Origin: Chitinispirillum alkaliphilum
Lineage (GTDB): Bacteria; Fibrobacterota; Chitinivibrionia; Chitinivibrionales; Chitinispirillaceae
NCBI GenBank assembly: GCA_001045525.1
Contig: LDWW01000034.1
Coordinates: forward strand, 1-34,809
Length of the DNA: 34,809 bases
Direction of reading: 5' to 3'
The number at the start of each line of letters is the position of its first letter. Within the stretch, counting starts at the first letter, position 1. The translations under genes were made by a program, and so were the position numbers. Shown piece by piece: positions 14,495 to 23,386 of the stretch. The notes beneath the pieces were generated by a model. It worked only from the letters and a program-made list of their open reading frames with translations. It was not told where the DNA came from and did no database searches.

Positions 14495-17400
14495 TCAGTC
14501 AACGGTATTCGTATCCACTTCAACTTCCTTCATTTTCATCTCCTTCACTACCTCCCTTTCCCTCAGCCAGCTGTACATAACCGGCGACAGGAATATGGTC
14601 GCAATAGCCATGAACATTCCTCCAAAGGCGGGTATTGCCATGGGTATCATGATATCACTCCCCCTTCCGGTGGAGGTAAGGATAGGCAGCAGAGCCAGTA
14701 TGGTAGTGGCAGAAGTCATGAGTGCGGGCCTTACTCTTTTTGCCGCTCCTTCCAAGACACGTTTCCGTACCTCCTCTATGCACCCTGCCTTGCTTTCTGA
14801 AAACTGCTGGTCCAGATAGGTACACATCACCACACCATCATCGGTGGCAATTCCAAACAAGGCCAGAAATCCCACCCAGATTGCAACACTCAGATTAATG
14901 GTTTGCATACTGAAGAGCTGGCGGACATTGGTACCCAGAAATGAGAAATCCATAAACCAAGGCTGTCCCCACAACCAGATGAGAATAAAGCCTCCGGACC
15001 AGGCAATAATAATTCCAAGGAATACCAGAAACGTTGTGGAAACACGCTTGAACTGCAGATAAAGAATCAAAAAGATAAGAGTCAGGGCAAGCGGCAGCAC
15101 CACCATAAGAGTTCTTTCCGAACGCACCTGGTTTTCATAACTTCCGGCAAAGTGATACGAGACACCTGCTGGAATTTCTAAAGTCCCGTCATCGACTTTA
15201 CTCTGAAGATAATCACTGGCAGCATTTACCACTCCCACCTCTGCATGGCCGGGCCTTCTGTCAAAGAGTACATAACCTGTAAGAAAGGTATCTTCTCCCC
15301 TTATCATATCCGGTCCCCGGCGGTAAACAAATTGCCCCAACTGTCCAAGAGGAATCTGTCCGCCTACAGGTGAAGACACCAGTATCCTTTCCATCGATTC
15401 GGGATCCCCGCGCAGCTCCCTTGGATAACGCACTCTCACACCATACCGTTCTCTTCCCTCTATAGTGGATGTAATAGTGCGGCCCCCGACTGCTATTTCA
15501 ATCACTTCCTGAACCTCGGCTATGGAAAGTCCATGTCTGGCAATTGCCTCTCTGTCGATTTCAAATTCCAGATATGGTTTACCGATAATTCTGTCTGCCA
15601 GCACTGCAGCAGGCTGAACTGATGGAACCTCTTTGAGAAGGGTTTCTATCTGGGCTGCGGTCTTTTCTATAGACTCCAGATCCGGCCCGTTTATCTTTAC
15701 CCCCATGGGTGCCCGCATTCCACTCTGAAGCATGACAACCCGCGCAGCAATAGGCTGAAGAAACGGTGCCCCTGTAACACCGGGAAGCGAAGCAGCCTGT
15801 GAAATAGCATCCCAGATATCATCCATGGTCTCTATTTCGGGACGCCATTGTCTGTAGGGCCTACCACGGGAATGTTCTATCAGATCCCCGTTTTCATCCC
15901 GCAGAAATTCTCCCTGTCTTCTGTCATATCTGAAATTCACTCTTCTTCCCGACTCATCGGTTTTGTACTCGGGTTTAATGTTTATCACTGTTTCAAACAT
16001 GGACATTGGAGCTGGATCGAGCGGACTCTCTGCTCTTCCTGCCTTACCCACCACAGACTCAACTTCGGGAATCTGACGGATTGCCACGTTCTGAATGCTC
16101 ATTATGTCAACAGCAGCTCCCTGTGAACCATGTGCCATAATGGTGGGCATGTAAAGAAATGATCCCTCATCCAGTGGCGGCATAAACTCTTTACCCAAAC
16201 CTGGCAGAGCATGAGACAGTGCCACAACAGGAGATGTCTGCTTTACAAAGCCGGGCAGAAAAAAGAACACTCTGGAAAATCCCAGCCATATGGATAAACC
16301 GGTAAGCAGAATAAGAAAAACCGGGATAAGAAAAGCGATTTTCTTTTTCAGCAGACGACTAAGGATACTGACATACTTTCTCTCCAGCAAACGGAAAAAA
16401 GAGAGGATACCACCGGCTGCAATCGCCACAAAGAGAAGGTTTATGAAAGTCGATCTCTGAGCACCAAGTGGAAGCCACTCAGAGGTAAGCAGTAAACCCA
16501 CAATGATTACAAAGAGCGCATTGACAATCCGAGGGACCCATTTCAGTACCTTCTTGGAAGCGAATTCTTCCAGCAGCATTTTGATACCGAATGTAATAAC
16601 GATAAAGCCTGCCCACCAGGCAAAAGCGGCTGAAACATACACACCTGTAAGTGCCAGAATTGAAGCTATGATCACTTTCAGTTTTACCGAAGAGATCGGC
16701 TTTCTGTTTTTGAACATAATGTGTGCCACAGCCGGCAGAATGGTCAGGGCCACTATAATTGAAGCAATCAGGGCAAATGTTTTGGTAAAAGCCAGAGGTC
16801 TGAAAAGTTTTCCTTCAGCAGCTACCATTGTGAATACTGGCAGAAAACTTATAACCGTAGTACTGACAGCTGTCAATATGGCTCCACCGACTTCAGATGC
16901 TGCCCTGTAAATAACATCGAGTGTTTTCTCCCCCTTTTTTGCCTTTTCCAAATGCTTGAGCATGTTTTCTGTTAAGATAATACCCATGTCCACTATGGTA
17001 CCGATGGAAATGGCTATACCGGAGAGGGAGACGATATTGGCATCTATACCGAAATATCTCATTCCGATAAAACTCATCAGTACAGCAATCGGAAGCATAC
17101 CGGATATCAACATCGAACTTCCAAGGTGATTAACCATTACCACAATAACCAGAATGGTGATCAGTATCTGGAGATAGATTGCTTCATTGAGGGTGCCAAG
17201 AGTCTCATTGATCAACTCTGTTCTGTCGTAAAAAGGAACTATAGTCACCCTCGATTCTGTGCCGTCCTCCAGCGTTTTGGTTGGAAGCCCTGCGGAGACG
17301 ATCGCAATCTGATCTTTGACATTATTGATCACCTGCAAGGGGTTTTCGCCATAGCGGGCAACCACAACTCCTCCCACAGCCTCTACTCCCTCTTTATCGA

Positions 17401-18307
17401 GAACTCCGGTTCTGATCGCAGGTCCCTGACCAACGCTGGCAACATCCCTTACCCTGATTGGCACCTGATCCCGTACAGCAACCACCGCAGACTCGATATC
17501 CTCAACAGACTGCAGAAGACCAAGTCCTCTTATCATGTATTCAACCTGGTTTATCTCAACAGTCCGTGCACCCACATCCATGTTGCTTTTTCGCACAGCC
17601 TCATAAACCTGATTGATCGTAATTCCGTGCCCCTTTAAGGCGGCAGGATCAACATCGATCTGGTACTCCTTGACAAATCCTCCGATTGAAGCAACTTCTG
17701 AGACTCCCTCGGCTGAAGCCAGAGCATAGCGGATATTCCAGTCCTGAATTGATCGCAATTCCTGAAGGTCCCATCCGCCTGTGGGGTTGCCCTCTCTGTC
17801 ACGGCCCTCCAGCGTGTACCAGAAAACCTGACCAAGAGCAGTAGCATCCGGACCCAGTGCAGGCCTTACCCCGTCAGGGAGTGTTCCGGGTGCAAGTGAA
17901 GAGAGTTTTTCAAGAATACGGCTTCTTGACCAGTAAAACTCTGCGTCCTCTTCGAATATCACATACACCATGGAAAACCCTGGCATGGAGTAGGAACGGA
18001 CACTCTGTACCTGAGGTATACCCAGAAGGGAAACGGTGAGAGGATAGGTTACCTGGTCTTCCACATCCTGCGGAGAACGCCCCATCCACTCGGTAAATAC
18101 GATCTGCTGATTTTCTCCTATGTCGGGAATGGCATCAACCGCCACAGGGTCTCTGGGAATTATATCGATGTCCCAGTTAAAAGGGGCAACGGCAATACCC
18201 GTAACCAAGATGGTCAGAGCAAGCAGAAACACCACAAGCTTGTTCTCAAGGCAGGACCGTATCTGTTTGTCAAGCAAACTTTTGGGTCTGTTATTATCAT
18301 TAGTCAT
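14495..18307 (-). CDS. cusA: CusA/CzcA-family heavy-metal RND efflux pump (Cu/Ag type)
   Basis: This 1,270-aa inner-membrane pump drives proton-coupled export of metal through a tripartite complex. The N-terminus follows the CusA pattern ('DPVAVDAIPDIGENQQIV', 'VTYPLTVSLLGIP'). Methionines expected for Cu(I)/Ag(I) binding are present: 'FLYMPT' (about residue 719), 'APMSMFE' (about 768) and 'VVMLQSGM' (about 858), equivalent to the E. coli CusA triad. The TM4 Asp is in 'GTIVDMGIILTEN'. The protein is some 200 aa longer than CusA because of extra hydrophobic segments around residues 540-660 and an insert near 785-815. Start: ATG with GGAGAGATAA upstream. It is last in the pump gene set, 300 bp after cusB. 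Confidence 0.93.
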   Translation of the reverse strand: MTNDNNRPKSLLDKQIRSCLENKLVVFLLALTILVTGIAVAPFNWDIDIIPRDPVAVDAIPDIGENQQIVFTEWMGRSPQDVEDQVTYPLTVSLLGIPQVQSVRSYSMPGFSMVYVIFEEDAEFYWSRSRILEKLSSLAPGTLPDGVRPALGPDATALGQVFWYTLEGRDREGNPTGGWDLQELRSIQDWNIRYALASAEGVSEVASIGGFVKEYQIDVDPAALKGHGITINQVYEAVRKSNMDVGARTVEINQVEYMIRGLGLLQSVEDIESAVVAVRDQVPIRVRDVASVGQGPAIRTGVLDKEGVEAVGGVVVARYGENPLQVINNVKDQIAIVSAGLPTKTLEDGTESRVTIVPFYDRTELINETLGTLNEAIYLQILITILVIVVMVNHLGSSMLISGMLPIAVLMSFIGMRYFGIDANIVSLSGIAISIGTIVDMGIILTENMLKHLEKAKKGEKTLDVIYRAASEVGGAILTAVSTTVISFLPVFTMVAAEGKLFRPLAFTKTFALIASIIVALTILPAVAHIMFKNRKPISSVKLKVIIASILALTGVYVSAAFAWWAGFIVITFGIKMLLEEFASKKVLKWVPRIVNALFVIIVGLLLTSEWLPLGAQRSTFINLLFVAIAAGGILSFFRLLERKYVSILSRLLKKKIAFLIPVFLILLTGLSIWLGFSRVFFFLPGFVKQTSPVVALSHALPGLGKEFMPPLDEGSFLYMPTIMAHGSQGAAVDIMSIQNVAIRQIPEVESVVGKAGRAESPLDPAPMSMFETVINIKPEYKTDESGRRVNFRYDRRQGEFLRDENGDLIEHSRGRPYRQWRPEIETMDDIWDAISQAASLPGVTGAPFLQPIAARVVMLQSGMRAPMGVKINGPDLESIEKTAAQIETLLKEVPSVQPAAVLADRIIGKPYLEFEIDREAIARHGLSIAEVQEVIEIAVGGRTITSTIEGRERYGVRVRYPRELRGDPESMERILVSSPVGGQIPLGQLGQFVYRRGPDMIRGEDTFLTGYVLFDRRPGHAEVGVVNAASDYLQSKVDDGTLEIPAGVSYHFAGSYENQVRSERTLMVVLPLALTLIFLILYLQFKRVSTTFLVFLGIIIAWSGGFILIWLWGQPWFMDFSFLGTNVRQLFSMQTINLSVAIWVGFLALFGIATDDGVVMCTYLDQQFSESKAGCIEEVRKRVLEGAAKRVRPALMTSATTILALLPILTSTGRGSDIMIPMAIPAFGGMFMAIATIFLSPVMYSWLREREVVKEMKMKEVEVDTNTVD

Positions 18308-18607
18308 AGTTTATCTCTCCGTTTTAGAACCTGATTTTTTTTAGTACAGGCCAAACATAAGTAAATTCATCTGCACTTTATCCTCTGAGTCTGTACTTGC
18401 TTCTTTTCCTAATTGGTTCCTTTTATTCTTCATCCCGTCACCGGGGGAATGGATAGCAATCTAAGCCTGGTCTAAGCTCCGCTCACCCTGAGTCCCGATT
18501 CAAATCGGGATCGAAGGGTTCCTAATCACCTTTTCCGGCCTTCCCAGGGATTACGAAAATTCTCAAACAACTCTAAGCATTACAAGTACAGACCTCCAAC
18601 CTTGCAA
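18308..18607. other. Gap between cusB and cusA
   Basis: No gene is seen. The gap has a palindrome CCCGAT-TCAA-ATCGGG at 18494-18509, nearly matching one at 90-105. A 300-bp spacer inside an efflux operon is unusual, so cusA may have its own promoter or be separated by an inserted extragenic repeat. Confidence 0.4.
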
Positions 18608-20512
18608 TCACTCGCTGAACGTCTCTTCGATCTCTCCACACCTGAGCATGGAAGCACCGAAATAGGGATTTTTAATCTCTTCCTGGTTCTGAAGCCAGTA
18701 AGCTCCCTGATCATCCAGTGCCATTGGACAAAATGCAAGATAATGGTCTCCTGACACATGACCATAGATTCTCTGCAGCTTAATTATCTGTTCTGAGATG
18801 TCTGAAAAGGCCTTGCGAAGCTCTTCGATTCCAGAAAAGTGCTCACGATGCACAAGTACCGAATTGAGAGCATCTTTTATCTCATTCCATTCATGGTAGT
18901 CACCTTTAACAGAGCCTATCTTTTCCTCAAGATCAGCCATTGAAGAGACCGCACCGTCAGGATCATCACCATCGAGGTTGTTTGCTAATGCGAAATAACT
19001 CTCATACACCGGATCCAGACTCTGCATAAATTCAGCCGAAACATCTGTAATTCTTTCGACTTGCGTTTCCTCTTCCTGGTGTTCGATGTGATCCTGAGCA
19101 GGCATATCTGTCTGGTGATGTGCATGGGCACCACCGGTAGCTCCCCCTTCAGGGTTCATCATACTGGGTCTGGCCCTTATCTGAAGTTCACTGTCGATTC
19201 TGAATGCCCCGTGAACCACAACCCGTTCACCTTCCTCCAGACCACTTTTTACTATATAGTTATCTCCCATCCTTGGCCCCAGAACGATTTCCTTTCCTTC
19301 ATAGACCGAACCGACCTCATCGGACCCTGTCTCGACATAGACTATTGCCCTTTCTCCGGTGAGAAGAGGAGCAGTCACAGGAATAACCAGCGGAGCAGTT
19401 TCATCAGAAATTTCGACATCATCACGGGGAAGAATTCTGGCAGTGAGAAACATCTCCGGTTTGAGCCTCTGATCTGTGTTGCGGACTTCAACACGCACAT
19501 TTGCTGTGCGGGTCGAGGGGTTTATGACCGGATCGATGAAAGAAACGGTGCCGTTGTACGTTTCTCCCGGGATTGCCGCGAGTGTAAATTCAACTTCCTG
19601 TCCGAGTCTTATATGCGGCAGATCTTTTTCATAGGCATCCAGATGCAGCCACACATTGGAGAGATCGGCAATGTGAAAGAGCGGTGTTCCCTCTTTAACA
19701 TAATCTCCCTGATCCACAGCCCTGTGCAGCACAGTTCCCGATTGAGCTGCTCTAACAGTCATGTGCTCGGAAGGTCTGTTCTTTTCAAGAATGTTGTCAA
19801 GCTCTGTATCTGAAAAGCCCAAGAGCCTAAGCTTCTCTTTTGCCGCTCTCAGGTTTGCTTCTGCACTGTTTTTTACAAGTGCACTGGCGCTCTCTCCCAA
19901 ACGATTGACCGTTGATGCAGCACTGATGAGTTCCTGCTGCAAGGACATCAGCTCAGGACTGTAAAGTACCGCCAGAGCAGCACCCCGCCTTACAGCCGTA
20001 CCGGTTTCATTAACCACCAGACGGTCTATTCTGCCGTTGATTCTTGAGCTGATCGCTTCAACCCTGCGCTCATCAGGAACAACCCTTCCGGTCAGCCTTA
20101 CAGTTATATCTCCACCCCGACGCGCCACAGGTGCAGTAACTATTCTGGAAAGCCGTATGGCCGAATTTGAAAGGGTCAGAGATCTTTCACTTTCATCACC
20201 CGAGCCAGGGCCATCGCTTGGCATAGGTATTAAATCCATGTGACAGATCGGGCACTGTCCCGGTTCTTCCATCACGATCTGTGGATGCATAGAGCAGGTC
20301 CATAACCCGTTCTCATCCTGTTCATGTGTATGTTCATGATCGTGTGCGGCATGCTCCGTTTCTTTGGGAGAAAAAGAACCACCAAGGCGAAACGCAAGCA
20401 CTGCAACCAGGAAAATAACTCCAAAGGTTCTTGCTTTCCTGTTGCGGGCCACAGAAGCAATCCGGCCCCATAATTTCAGTGATACATTCTGTAATTTATT
20501 TGTCGTTTTCAT
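18608..20512 (-). CDS. cusB: CusB-like periplasmic adaptor with heavy-metal-binding and DUF3347 domains
   Basis: The 634-aa membrane-fusion protein links the RND pump to the outer-membrane channel. After an N-terminal membrane anchor (about residues 28-43) comes a His-rich stretch and a heavy-metal-binding domain, 'WTCSMHPQIVMEEPGQCPIC' (Cys73, His76, Cys87, Cys90). Then follow barrel-sandwich and alpha-hairpin regions ('INGRIDRLVVNETGTAVRRG', 'AQSGTVLHRAVDQGDYVKEG') and beta-barrel strands. The C-terminal 130 residues are a DUF3347-type domain ending 'AFCPMALDDQGAYWLQ' and 'NPYFGASMLRCGEI', which carries Cys/Met ligands. It overlaps the TolC-like gene by 4 bp (ATGA), so translation is coupled. 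Confidence 0.93.
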   Translation of the reverse strand: MKTTNKLQNVSLKLWGRIASVARNRKARTFGVIFLVAVLAFRLGGSFSPKETEHAAHDHEHTHEQDENGLWTCSMHPQIVMEEPGQCPICHMDLIPMPSDGPGSGDESERSLTLSNSAIRLSRIVTAPVARRGGDITVRLTGRVVPDERRVEAISSRINGRIDRLVVNETGTAVRRGAALAVLYSPELMSLQQELISAASTVNRLGESASALVKNSAEANLRAAKEKLRLLGFSDTELDNILEKNRPSEHMTVRAAQSGTVLHRAVDQGDYVKEGTPLFHIADLSNVWLHLDAYEKDLPHIRLGQEVEFTLAAIPGETYNGTVSFIDPVINPSTRTANVRVEVRNTDQRLKPEMFLTARILPRDDVEISDETAPLVIPVTAPLLTGERAIVYVETGSDEVGSVYEGKEIVLGPRMGDNYIVKSGLEEGERVVVHGAFRIDSELQIRARPSMMNPEGGATGGAHAHHQTDMPAQDHIEHQEEETQVERITDVSAEFMQSLDPVYESYFALANNLDGDDPDGAVSSMADLEEKIGSVKGDYHEWNEIKDALNSVLVHREHFSGIEELRKAFSDISEQIIKLQRIYGHVSGDHYLAFCPMALDDQGAYWLQNQEEIKNPYFGASMLRCGEIEETFSE

Positions 20513-21765
20513 TTATCAACTCCTGTCAGGCGGATGAGTTCTGATTCTGCTTTTTTCACTCTGAGCTGCTCTGCGATAAGTTGCTCCTCAAGCTGGAGCA
20601 GTGTGCGCTGGGAATCGATCAGTTCCATTATCCCTGATGATCCTGTTTGGTAATCGGTTTGTGTTAACTGCACAACCTGAGTAGCCTGAGGTATAAGTAC
20701 ATCTGTGTATAACTTCATTTTTCGTTGTGAATCTCTCAGATCATTGACTGTTGAAACAGCTTCTGCACGTATCTGATTGGCCATATCGTCTCTGATTTTA
20801 CGGACAGACTCCTTAACCTCAGAAGCTTGTTGTACCTCTGCCCGGTTTCTTCTTACCCAAACCGGCAGAGTCATTTTCACCCCAACACTCCAGGAACCAT
20901 CCATTCCTCCACCGCCCATATATTCGGTGCCAACTTCCAGGTCAGGAAGATACTGCTGTCTGGCCAGGCTTACCATGGTTTCTGCAACTTCCAGTTCACT
21001 TTCCATTATTTGAAGTGTAAAGTTTTTCGACAGAATCCTGGCGACAATCTCTTCATCACTGCCAGAAATTCCGGACACATATTCAGATTCTGTATCCACA
21101 CTGATCAACGATACATCTTCCAGGTCAAGAACCGCAGCAAGTTTCTGTCTGTAGGAATCTATTTTTTGTCTGTTACTCTGCAGAGCATCTTCAGCCCTCG
21201 CCATCTCAACCTGAATCCGCACCAGTTGACTTTGCGGTGCACCACCAACAGTGTACCTGATCCTGGCGTTGTCTTCCAGAAATATCAGCAGCTCCAGATT
21301 GTCATTCAGTATGGAATACATCCGTTTGGCATTATAAAGCTTCGAATAGGCCTCGACCACCTCCGAGACTATATCAGCGCGAACTTGCTCACGTCTGGCC
21401 TTCTGGCGCTCCAACATCTGAGTAGCAGCCCTGCGTTCAGTCAAAATTTTGGTGGGAAATGGAATCCTCTGACTTACACCGATGCCATATCCACCTTCAA
21501 TTCCAAAATTGCTCATGGCCATTGGATCGGGAAGGGATGAGGCGATTGTTATTTGGTTTCGCTGTGATTCCAGATCACTGTCTGCTGCAGATATTCTGGG
21601 ATTATTCTGCAACGCAAATTGTATATAATCTCCAAGTGAATTCCCGGCAGGCAACTCAGAAAACGCCACCTTGTTGTTTTCCGAATAAACCGGGGAAAGA
21701 GTCAGAGCCATTGTCAGGATCATTACCGGCAAAACAGCTCTGAATCCATTTTTAAGTGCTGACAT
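20509..21765 (-). CDS. TolC-family outer-membrane channel (CusC/CzcC type)
   Basis: The 418-aa protein has a Sec signal peptide (cleavage near PVYSE) and long amphipathic helices rich in Glu/Gln/Arg, the outer-membrane-efflux-protein fold with two repeated halves (one begins 'LGDYIQFALQNNPRISAAD', the other 'EEIVARILSKNFTLQIMES'). There is no lipobox Cys, unlike E. coli CusC. It is the first gene of the pump operon. AAAGGAGG precedes the ATG. A motif shared with the YHS lipoprotein promoter lies at 21806-21827, so the operon is probably under common metal control. Confidence 0.92.
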   Translation of the reverse strand: MSALKNGFRAVLPVMILTMALTLSPVYSENNKVAFSELPAGNSLGDYIQFALQNNPRISAADSDLESQRNQITIASSLPDPMAMSNFGIEGGYGIGVSQRIPFPTKILTERRAATQMLERQKARREQVRADIVSEVVEAYSKLYNAKRMYSILNDNLELLIFLEDNARIRYTVGGAPQSQLVRIQVEMARAEDALQSNRQKIDSYRQKLAAVLDLEDVSLISVDTESEYVSGISGSDEEIVARILSKNFTLQIMESELEVAETMVSLARQQYLPDLEVGTEYMGGGGMDGSWSVGVKMTLPVWVRRNRAEVQQASEVKESVRKIRDDMANQIRAEAVSTVNDLRDSQRKMKLYTDVLIPQATQVVQLTQTDYQTGSSGIMELIDSQRTLLQLEEQLIAEQLRVKKAESELIRLTGVDK

Positions 21766-21805
21766 TTCAGCCTCCTTTACCTATTTAATATTGTAGTCTG
21801 TATAG

Positions 21806-21827
21806 GACAAATATATAGATAATCTGC
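21806..21827 (-). promoter_or_regulatory. Promoter-region motif shared with the YHS lipoprotein gene
   Basis: On the minus strand the region upstream of the pump operon reads GCAGATTATC-TATATATTTGTC and continues towards ATACAG. The same pattern, GCAGAATAAT-TATATTTGTA, stands at 23786-23805 upstream of the single-YHS lipoprotein gene. It could be a regulator site or an activator-dependent promoter. A consensus -35 at 17 bp is not evident. Confidence 0.4.
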
Positions 21828-21841
21828 TTTTAAAAAGCAGA
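21823..21841. terminator. Short palindrome, possible terminator of the Cys-rich gene
   Basis: TCTGCTTTT-A-AAAAGCAGA is a perfect palindrome 11 bp past the stop of the Cys-rich gene. Its T-tract lies inside the stem. It may end transcription before the pump operon, or act as an operator, since it overlaps the shared motif. Confidence 0.35.
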
Positions 21842-21851
21842 GACGGAAATA

Positions 21852-22259
21852 TCAATTCAGAAAGACGGGCGATGGCGGGGGTAATTGAAAGGTAAGATCA
21901 AGATCAGAACTGACTCTTTTTTCGTGGATTGCAGATACATCCGAAAATCTGTAAATAAATATTACCGGAATACGGTGATCTGCCAGGTGCTCAATAACCT
22001 TTGAAGGGGCGCTATTGCGCCCCGAAGATGAAACCTGATCATCTATTTTGCAAACTTCACATTCACTGCATTGTTTGCAATTTTCATGACCGGAAAGATT
22101 TTTGAAGGAAAAACAACAGGTATGATCACTCTCTGCGAAATGCCCATTTAACCCATGAGATACATTGACTTCCTTACTGCACAGTGAAGATGCAATAAGG
22201 GCCTGTACCTGGAAAACAAGCATAAAAATGCATAGTAGTGAAAATACCCTTTTTAACAT
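21852..22259 (-). CDS. Small exported Cys-rich protein with CxxCxxCxxC motif (paralogue 1)
   Basis: The 135-aa product has a Sec signal (hydrophobic residues 5-24). After it come Cys27, the pair Cys48-Cys49 and 'CKQCSECEVC' at 61-70, four cysteines spaced exactly three apart. The C-terminus ends 'LPPPSPVFLN'. The gene at 22861 encodes a paralogue with the same signal, CC pair, CxxCxxCxxC and 'LPPPAPVYLN' end, while the regions between are divergent. I do not recognise a named family. The motif and the setting (between metal efflux and YHS lipoproteins) suggest periplasmic thiolate binding of Cu(I) or another soft metal; an Fe-S role is less likely outside the cytoplasm. AAGGAT precedes the ATG. 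Confidence 0.8.
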   Translation of the reverse strand: MLKRVFSLLCIFMLVFQVQALIASSLCSKEVNVSHGLNGHFAESDHTCCFSFKNLSGHENCKQCSECEVCKIDDQVSSSGRNSAPSKVIEHLADHRIPVIFIYRFSDVSAIHEKRVSSDLDLTFQLPPPSPVFLN

Positions 22260-22314
22260 AAACCATCCTTAAAAGATTTGGCAAACAGTGATACGTTTAT
22301 TAATTGACTAAATT

Positions 22315-22785
22315 TCATCTCACCATTTCTAAATACTTTTCAGGATCTCCCTGAACGATGTCTATACATCCCTGACAGCAGACATAAATTTTCTGCCCGT
22401 CGTGCTCTACATACAGGTCCTTAGTTATCTCTCTTGCTGGCATTACAGGACACATTGCCTGTTCTGCAGTTTCCCCCAAAACTTCAGGCTTCTGCCCTGA
22501 TTCTTTGAGAATATTCACATGCTTCTGGAAGTTTTGCTCTATAGTCTCAATACAGCCTGGACAACAGACATAGATTCTTTTTCCATCCTGTTCAGCATAC
22601 ATCTCCCTGTTTATCTCTCCTCCCATAACAGGACAGGTTTGCTGAGCTGAATAGGTTTTCCCTTCAGCCACATGCTGGTGACCCCCATGGTCATGACCCG
22701 AATACGAATCACTATGATTCTGACAAGCTAAGATAATCACGACCGGCAATAAAACAATCAAAAAAATCAATCCGAACTTTTTCAT
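22315..22785 (-). CDS. Lipoprotein with two YHS/TRASH-like metal-binding domains
   Basis: The 156-aa product starts 'MKKFGLIFLIVLL' and has a lipobox ending at Cys21 (IILAC), then a His-rich linker ('HSDSYSGHDHGGHQH') and two domains with the pattern CPVM-x-(G/A)-x-E/I...Y-x-E-x-DG-(K/Q)-x-IYVCC-x-GC. These 'YHS-like' domains bind heavy metals through the CPVM and CC-x2-C cysteines. It is anchored in a membrane and faces the periplasm. I chose the start at 22785 because GAGAGGAA precedes it and it yields a clean lipoprotein signal; the in-frame start at 22830 does not. It lies 55 bp upstream of Cys-rich paralogue 1, probably in one transcript. Confidence 0.87.
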   Translation of the reverse strand: MKKFGLIFLIVLLPVVIILACQNHSDSYSGHDHGGHQHVAEGKTYSAQQTCPVMGGEINREMYAEQDGKRIYVCCPGCIETIEQNFQKHVNILKESGQKPEVLGETAEQAMCPVMPAREITKDLYVEHDGQKIYVCCQGCIDIVQGDPEKYLEMVR

Positions 22786-22860
22786 TTTAGATTCCTCTCT
22801 CAATAAAAAGACTTTGTAAATCAATCCCAAAATCGACTATCAGCTAAACAGAGGAAGATA

Positions 22861-23250
22861 TCAATTCAGATAAACCGGAGCAGGGGGAGGAAGCTTGAAT
22901 TGGATAATCAGATCGCTGTCAATATTCTTGTCATTAAACGTTATATCAGCAGAACTGAATAGCCATTCTAAGTGAAGGTGGTTATTGGATAGGTATTCAA
23001 CTAATTTTACAGCAGTGTTATTGCTTTCCGCTGAAGAGGCTTGTTCATCACCAGTGCACACATCACAGCTGTTACACTGATCGCAATTCTCACTGGCAGA
23101 ACCGGAAATACAGCAATTGTGATTTTTTTCAACAGAGTGTGCGCCAAGCCCTTCTGTACCAACCATAGGGCAAGGTGCTGATGCTGCAGAAAGTTGCACC
23201 TGCAAAACCAGACTAAAAACGCAAACTATTGTAAAAATCCGATTCACCAT
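22861..23250 (-). CDS. Small exported Cys-rich protein with CxxCxxCxxC motif (paralogue 2)
   Basis: The 129-aa exported protein shares with the gene at 21852 the signal peptide ('VLQVQLSAASA'), a Cys-Cys pair ('HNCCISG'), 'CDQCNSCDVC' and the 'LPPPAPVYLN' C-terminus. AAGGTG sits six bases before ATG 23250, so I prefer this start to an upstream in-frame GTG at 23259. It lies 75 bp upstream of the two-domain YHS lipoprotein on the same strand and has the terminator hairpin 23323-23359 on its upstream side, so it probably heads the transcript running down to paralogue 1. Its role is unknown; metal sequestration or transfer to the efflux complex is the natural hypothesis. Confidence 0.8.
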   Translation of the reverse strand: MVNRIFTIVCVFSLVLQVQLSAASAPCPMVGTEGLGAHSVEKNHNCCISGSASENCDQCNSCDVCTGDEQASSAESNNTAVKLVEYLSNNHLHLEWLFSSADITFNDKNIDSDLIIQFKLPPPAPVYLN

Positions 23251-23322
23251 ACTTATCACCTTATAATAATCAACTCTATGTTCGGCTTTCTCAGCATTTT
23301 ATTAACCCGAATTTTCTTATCG

Positions 23323-23359
23323 TTTTTTGACTGCACCGCTAAGCAGTGCAGTCAAAAAA
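23323..23359. terminator. Bidirectional intrinsic terminator
   Basis: A perfect 14-bp stem (TTTTTTGACTGCAC and its complement) closes a 9-nt loop, with A/T tracts on the outside, 28 bp past the stop of the single-YHS lipoprotein gene. It reads as a terminator on both strands and separates the lipoprotein transcript from the Cys-rich gene that follows. Confidence 0.85.
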
Positions 23360-23386
23360 CATATGCTTTTCAACCAATAAGGCCCG

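Noticed and set aside
14384-14800. 138-codon plus-strand open frame at the 3' end of cusA
   Set aside because: It is opposite the conserved last helices of CusA and has no start signal.
19061-21540. Plus-strand open frames of about 240 codons opposite cusB and the TolC-like gene
   Set aside because: Antisense shadows of two well-supported genes; no family motifs or ribosome-binding sites.
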